NCBI GenBank assembly: GCA_002358975.1
Contig: DEPX01000179.1
Location: forward strand, 35,051 to 45,554
Source: Micrococcaceae bacterium UBA3381
Lineage (GTDB): Bacteria > Actinomycetota > Actinomycetes > Actinomycetales > Micrococcaceae
DNA: 10,504 nucleotides
Direction of reading: 5' to 3'
In this document: in pieces, positions 7,634 through 10,504 of the stretch
Layout of the letters: every line of letters begins with the position of its first letter
How positions within the stretch are numbered: position 1 is the stretch's first letter
The notes under the pieces: generated by a model
The model's database searches: none
Told to the model about the DNA's origin: nothing
Seen by the model: the letters and a program-made list of their open reading frames with translations, nothing else
Made by a program: the position numbers and the translations under genes

Positions 7634-7763
7634 GCGTTCCTCTCATCCGGACTAAAGCTTTTGCTTATCACCGTCGGTACCAGAATGACACTGGTTCAGC
7701 CCCGCAGGCGCGGGGGTCGCGGACTTTCACCGCCGGTTCGGATTCTCACCGACCCCGGAACAC
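7634..7763 (-). promoter_or_regulatory. FMN riboswitch (RFN element)
   Basis: The minus strand carries the conserved RFN core in order: GGGGTCGGTGAGAATCC (P2), ACCGGCGGTGAAAGTCC then GCGACC (P3), a variable GC stem (CCCCGC/GCGGGG, 7715-7700), a CTGAACCAG...CTGGT hairpin (arms at 7695-7691 and 7683-7679), CCGACGGT, AGTCCGGATGAGAGG, and closure. Helix P1 is closed by GTGTTCC (7763-7757) pairing with GGAACGC (7640-7634), seven pairs with one G-U. A small AAGC-AAAA-GCTT hairpin is inserted between CGACGGT and AGTCCGGATG. This aptamer class binds FMN and lowers expression of riboflavin genes, which fits its place just upstream of ribD. Aptamer identity is near certain; the mode of control is inferred. 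Confidence 0.96.
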
Positions 7764-7865
7764 AACGACTACTGTACACCGTGTTAGGCATATAGGGCAG
7801 CTTTGTTCGTCATGTGGCGTTAAATCTGTGCTGGAGCGTGTACAACAGTGTTTCCAACCCAACAT
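7764..7865 (-). promoter_or_regulatory. Leader upstream of the FMN riboswitch, likely holding the rib operon promoter
   Basis: This 102-base stretch lies between the glnA terminator and the aptamer and contains no plausible gene. The rib promoter must be here if the operon is independent of glnA. The best -10 candidate on the minus strand is TATATG (7794-7789), which would start the RNA about 20 bases before P1. No good -35 is present at normal spacing: TGACGA at 7812-7807 is only 12 bases away and TTAACG is 23 away. An imperfect inverted repeat, ACTGTTGTACAC (7849-7838) and GTGTACAGT (7779-7771), flanks the region. The promoter call is tentative. Confidence 0.3.
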
Positions 7866-7909
7866 AAACGCCCCGATCCGCACAGAAGTTGAGCGAACCG
7901 GGGGCGCTT
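7866..7909 (-). terminator. Intrinsic terminator of glnA
   Basis: About 27 bases after the glnA stop, the minus strand has AAGCGCCCC (7909-7901) pairing with GGGGCGTTT (7874-7866), nine pairs including one G-U. The 26-base loop contains a further five-pair stem, TTCGC/GCGGA. The stem ends in TTT and continues ATGTT, a modest T tract. Position and strength fit termination of glnA, separating it from the riboflavin operon. Confidence 0.75.
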
Positions 7910-7935
7910 ATAAGTTGCTGCAATAGCGCGAATTA

Positions 7936-9363
7936 TCAGACTGAATAATACAATTCGAATTCTTTAGGGGTGACCGTGGCCTGCATGGGCAATATCTCAG
8001 TTTCGCGTTTTAGTTCAATCCATGTCTCGATGATGTCTTGAGTGAAAACATCCCCGGCAAGTAAGAAATCGTGATCTTCTTCCAGTGCGTCGATGGCTTC
8101 TTCCAGAGTGCGCGGAGCTTGTTGGATATTTTTGGCCTCTTCGGGCGGCAGCTCATAGAGATCCTTGTCGATAGGTTCTGCCGGTTCGATGCGATTTCGG
8201 ATACCGTCCAACCCTGCCATAAGTTGTGCAGCGAAGCCTAAGTATGGGTTGCCAGAAGGATCCGGTGCCCGAAATTCAAGACGTTTTGCCTTCGGGTTGG
8301 AGCCCGTTACTGGGATGCGGACAGCAGCAGAACGGTTACCCTGCGAATAGAGCATATTGACCGGTGCTTCAAAGCCTTTGACAAGGCGTTTATATGAGTT
8401 CACCGTGGGGTTGGTAAAAGCTAGCACCGCAGAGGCATGTTTGAGCAGGCCACCAATATACCAACGGGCGGTATCAGATAGGTTGGCGTAGCCGGTTTCG
8501 TCATAGAACAGTGGCTGGTCATCCATCCACAACGACTGATGGCAGTGCATGCCCGATCCGCCGTCGCCAAAGACCGGTTTTGGCATGAAAGTCGCTGTTT
8601 TACCTGCTTGTTCTGCTGCACCTTTGACAATGTATTTGAATAGTTGGACGTCATCAGCGGCCCGCATCAAAGTGTCGAATTCGTAGTTGATCTCGCCCTG
8701 TCCTCCGGCACCAACTTCATGGTGGGAGCGTTCGACTTTTAGGCCAACCTCGTCGAGCAGAAGGGAGATGTCATCGCGTAGATCGGCGTGCTTATCAACT
8801 GGTGGCACCGGGAAATAGCCTTTCATGGTTAGATTTCGGTGACCAAGATTTCCGCCTTCGATTTCGGTGGCATCGTTCCAATAGGCCTCATCGGAATTAA
8901 CAGATACGAATGTCTGGTTGGCACGATGGGTTTCGAATCGTACATCATCGAAGATATAAAACTCAGCTTCGGCAGCAAAAATCGCAGTATCGGCGATGCC
9001 GGTTGAGGCTACATAGTCTTCTGCACGCTGGGCTACGGAGCGAGGGTCTCGCACATAAGCTTCACCGGTACGTGGTGACAAGATGGAAAAAGACATGCAC
9101 AGGGTTTTATGTTTCCGGAAGGGATCTATGAAAGCAGTACCTACATCAGGGATGAGCTGCAAATCAGAATCGGCGATTCCAGCAAAGCCCGGAATTGATG
9201 ATCCATCAAAGAGCTGTCCTGTGGTGAAGAAGTCATTATCTACAGATTTTGCTGGGACGTTGAAGTGGTGTTGTCCACCGATCAGGTCGGTGAACCGTAT
9301 GTCTACGAAGACCACTTCCTCGTCCTGAATATAAGAGAGAACTTCTTCGGGCGAGGTGAACAT
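7936..9363 (-). CDS. glnA: Type I glutamine synthetase (adenylylatable, GlnA1-like)
   Basis: GlnA makes glutamine from glutamate, ammonia and ATP, the main entry of nitrogen; type I enzymes are cytoplasmic dodecamers. Numbering from ATG 9363 (475 residues, normal for the class): FDGSSIPGF at 52-60, metal-binding EAEFYIFD at 132-139, the long central block from NYEFDTL at 226 through FGDGGSGMHCHQSL at 265-278, the flap region KGFEAPVN at 329-336, NRSAAVRIP at 343-351 and RLEFRAPDPSGNPYL at 361-375. DLYELPPEE at 401-409 contains Tyr403, the expected adenylylation site, so GlnE encoded in this window should control it. A GTG two codons upstream is in frame but overlaps the Shine-Dalgarno GGAG, which sits five bases from ATG 9363, so I place the start at the ATG. 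The gene is divergent from the RDD gene and ends at a terminator. Confidence 0.97.
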   Translation of the reverse strand: MFTSPEEVLSYIQDEEVVFVDIRFTDLIGGQHHFNVPAKSVDNDFFTTGQLFDGSSIPGFAGIADSDLQLIPDVGTAFIDPFRKHKTLCMSFSILSPRTGEAYVRDPRSVAQRAEDYVASTGIADTAIFAAEAEFYIFDDVRFETHRANQTFVSVNSDEAYWNDATEIEGGNLGHRNLTMKGYFPVPPVDKHADLRDDISLLLDEVGLKVERSHHEVGAGGQGEINYEFDTLMRAADDVQLFKYIVKGAAEQAGKTATFMPKPVFGDGGSGMHCHQSLWMDDQPLFYDETGYANLSDTARWYIGGLLKHASAVLAFTNPTVNSYKRLVKGFEAPVNMLYSQGNRSAAVRIPVTGSNPKAKRLEFRAPDPSGNPYLGFAAQLMAGLDGIRNRIEPAEPIDKDLYELPPEEAKNIQQAPRTLEEAIDALEEDHDFLLAGDVFTQDIIETWIELKRETEILPMQATVTPKEFELYYSV

Positions 9364-9368
9364 TGTCA

Positions 9369-9372
9369 CTCC
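9369..9372 (-). promoter_or_regulatory. Ribosome binding site deciding the glnA start
   Basis: The minus strand reads GGAG, then TGACA, then ATG at 9363. The alternative in-frame GTG at 9369 shares its first base with the end of GGAG and so would leave no spacing at all, which favours the ATG and a 475-residue product. Confidence 0.75.
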
Positions 9373-9517
9373 ATTTCATTGCGTACAAGATGGTTCAAGC
9401 TTAACGATTTTTAACAACACATTGAAGTTCTGACCTGTTTGATAATGATAATGCGGTCTAATACACATTGAGCACAACCGGAGAGGTTAGTCGTGCACAA
9501 CAACTAGGCTAGAACTG
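9373..9517. promoter_or_regulatory. Divergent intergenic region between glnA and the RDD gene
   Basis: This AT-rich 145-base stretch must carry the promoters of both genes; no open reading frame in it looks real. Seen on the plus strand are a tandem GATAAT-GATAAT (9441-9452), TTGATA at 9439 and TAATAC at 9459 (only 14 bases apart, short for a sigma-70 promoter), and a direct repeat TTAAC-N5-TTAAC (9401-9415) in the glnA leader. GGAGAGG at 9479-9485 is too far from the RDD start to serve as its ribosome binding site. No clear GlnR or AmtR box is recognisable by eye. Exact promoter positions are undetermined. Confidence 0.45.
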
Positions 9518-9928
9518 ATGAATAACACACCAAATTCTTCTTCAGAGCCCCGCTGGGCCGGCGAGTTTTTAGGGCTACCTGAGTCAGGGGCTGCTTCGAT
9601 GGCTTCGTATCCGCGGCGAGTCGGTGCCATCTTTGTTGATTGGTTTATTGCCAGCGGGATCGGCATGATTTTAGAGCCTGGCAACCAGTGGGTTGTTCTT
9701 GGCACGTTTTGCTTGATGCATTTTATATTGCTCTGGTTGTTTGCCACGACCGTAGGAAAACGCTTATTCCGGATCCAAGTGGTGCAGATCGGAGGCGCAA
9801 CAATAAAACTGTACCAAGCCATAATTCGTGCACTGCTGCTCTGTGTAGTGCTCCCCGTATTAGTGGTCGATCGTGATGGGCGTGGTTTGCATGACAAACT
9901 GGCCGGCACCGTAGAAATCGAGATGTAG
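9518..9928 (+). CDS. RDD family small membrane protein
   Basis: This 136-residue protein has the RDD-domain pattern that names the family: Arg34 in YPRRVGAIFVDWF, Asp41 in the first membrane helix, and the C-terminal DRDGRGLHDKLAGT with Asp126. The TVGKRLFRIQVV segment at 78-89 is the usual conserved loop. Membrane segments are expected near 36-52, 58-76 and 103-117, with a hydrophilic N-terminal tail of about 28 residues and no signal peptide. The role of single-domain RDD proteins is largely unknown; some have been linked to ion or solute transport. An RDD gene beside glnA and a DUF4191 gene is a recurrent actinobacterial arrangement, but I infer no specific link to nitrogen metabolism. The ATG at 9518 has only a weak AGG about ten bases upstream, so initiation may be inefficient or leader-poor. 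Confidence 0.88.
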   Translation: MNNTPNSSSEPRWAGEFLGLPESGAASMASYPRRVGAIFVDWFIASGIGMILEPGNQWVVLGTFCLMHFILLWLFATTVGKRLFRIQVVQIGGATIKLYQAIIRALLLCVVLPVLVVDRDGRGLHDKLAGTVEIEM

Positions 9929-9946
9929 TCCATAGTGTACCGGCCA

Positions 9947-9972
9947 GCTGGTAAAGCAAGGTTCTTACCGGC
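9947..9972. terminator. Possible shared hairpin at the RDD / DUF4191 convergent junction
   Basis: GCTGGTAA (9947-9954) can pair with TTACCGGC (9965-9972), eight pairs with one G-U around a ten-base loop. It lies between two converging genes and overlaps the DUF4191 stop codon, so it could serve both strands. Neither side has a T tract, which keeps the call weak. Confidence 0.3.
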
Positions 9973-10504
9973 CGCGCATGGCTTTACGATCAGGACGCAT
10001 CTTATTGGGGTCAACACCTTTCGGAATACCCAAATTATTTACCGGCATCGACGAAATGCGCTGCTCTACAGCGCGTACTTCGTGACGGTTGAGTGTTTTG
10101 CGCATGCGTTTGATTGTGGTCTTTACCTGGTGCAAAGCAATTTCGTTGGGCCCATGGCCCACCTGGAGGACACGAATCTCGACATTAGGTAAAAATCGCT
10201 GCAGCTGCTTGCGCTGTTTTTCTACTAAGCGCTTGGCCCGATTGTAATCACCATCAGCGACCAGAACCACGCCGGCTTTTCCAGTGGCCCGGAATACCGT
10301 TTCTTGGGTTCGTGGATTGACTGCTATCGGCTCATCTTCTACAACCCAACCGCGTCCAAGCTGGGACAAAGCGGCACCAGCTGCACCGGGGCGCCCGTCA
10401 ATCTGGGCGAAAGCCGCCTTCTCGGCTTTTTTATTCATAATGATAATAGCCGCGAGCAAACCCAATGGGATGAACATCAGCGTCCATAGCACAGGGGAAC
10501 CTGT
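9965..10504 (-). CDS. DUF4191 family membrane protein (N-terminus outside window)
   Basis: The frame is open to the window edge, giving TGSPVLW before the in-frame GTG at 10492, so this is a 5'-truncated gene of 179 visible codons rather than one starting at that GTG. DUF4191 proteins are about 240 residues, with a basic N-terminus and two membrane helices before a conserved cytoplasmic part. The visible part begins at the second helix (VLWTLMFIPLGLLAAIII) and continues with family-typical QIDGRPGAAGAAL, GRGWVVEDEPIAVNPRTQ, GKAGVVLVADGDYNRAKRLV, FLPNVEI and the C-terminal IPKGVDPNKMRPDRKAMRGR. The C-terminal half is rich in Lys and Arg. The function is unknown. In related actinobacteria this gene usually sits between lipA and glnA, so lipoyl synthase genes may lie just beyond the window; that is a prediction only. 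Confidence 0.88.
   Translation of the reverse strand, partial: TGSPVLWTLMFIPLGLLAAIIIMNKKAEKAAFAQIDGRPGAAGAALSQLGRGWVVEDEPIAVNPRTQETVFRATGKAGVVLVADGDYNRAKRLVEKQRKQLQRFLPNVEIRVLQVGHGPNEIALHQVKTTIKRMRKTLNRHEVRAVEQRISSMPVNNLGIPKGVDPNKMRPDRKAMRGR

Noticed and set aside
7496..7926. Plus-strand open frames of about 100 codons over the riboswitch and leader
   Set aside because: They are antisense to the FMN aptamer and ribD start, with Arg/Pro-rich low-quality translations and no credible ribosome binding site.
9361..9369. GTG at 9369 as the glnA start
   Set aside because: It overlaps the Shine-Dalgarno GGAG, leaving no spacing, whereas ATG 9363 lies five bases from it.
9487..10017. 176-codon open frame on the minus strand across the RDD gene
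   Set aside because: It is antisense to a well-supported RDD protein, has no recognisable domain, and its start lies inside the DUF4191 gene; the coding signal belongs to the plus strand.
10490..10492. GTG at 10492 as the start of the DUF4191 gene
   Set aside because: The frame continues upstream to the window edge with family-like residues (GSP before the membrane helix), and the family needs about 60 more N-terminal residues.
1..10504. CRISPR arrays, insertion sequences, tRNA or rRNA genes, phage or toxin-antitoxin modules
   Set aside because: No spaced repeats, transposase motifs, cloverleaf-like segments or such genes were seen; nearly all of the window is accounted for by housekeeping genes.

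Overview
The window looks like core chromosome of an actinobacterium. GlnE carries two adenylyltransferase domains and sits next to glutamine synthetase genes, the RibBA fusion and riboflavin synthase resemble actinobacterial versions, and the DUF4191 and RDD proteins beside glnA form a pairing familiar from Micrococcales and related actinobacteria. Base composition is only moderately G+C-rich for that group, so a moderate-GC Micrococcales lineage (Micrococcaceae-like) is my best guess. This is an inference from gene content, not a species identification.

Layout. Positions 1-45 (+) hold the last codons of a glutamine-synthetase-like gene that overlaps glnE (42-3110, +) by ATGA. Facing it on the minus strand is a five-gene run transcribed right to left: ribD (7575-6517), ribE (6517-5894), ribBA (5897-4659), ribH (4649-4179) and an LLM-class flavin monooxygenase (4124-3135). 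The run is headed by a clear FMN riboswitch (7763-7634) and a second hairpin that encloses the ribD ribosome binding site. Upstream of it, also on the minus strand, is glnA (9363-7936), ended by a good intrinsic terminator (7909-7866). A divergent promoter region separates glnA from a small RDD membrane protein (9518-9928, +). That gene converges on a DUF4191 gene whose 5' end lies outside the window (10504-9965, -).

How the parts work together. The rib run encodes all the dedicated riboflavin enzymes: RibBA supplies both precursors, RibD and RibH carry the pathway to lumazine, and RibE makes riboflavin. FMN should feed back through the riboswitch. The last gene encodes a predicted flavin-using enzyme. 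GlnA is the adenylylatable type I glutamine synthetase, and GlnE in the same window is the enzyme that would modify its tyrosine. The rib operon therefore sits between a nitrogen-assimilation enzyme and its regulator.

I found no mobile elements, CRISPR, tRNA or rRNA, and no broken genes. No convincing new multi-gene system is visible. The points most worth a second look are the riboswitch expression platform, the TTG-started monooxygenase at the end of the operon, and the placement of the rib operon inside the gln locus.
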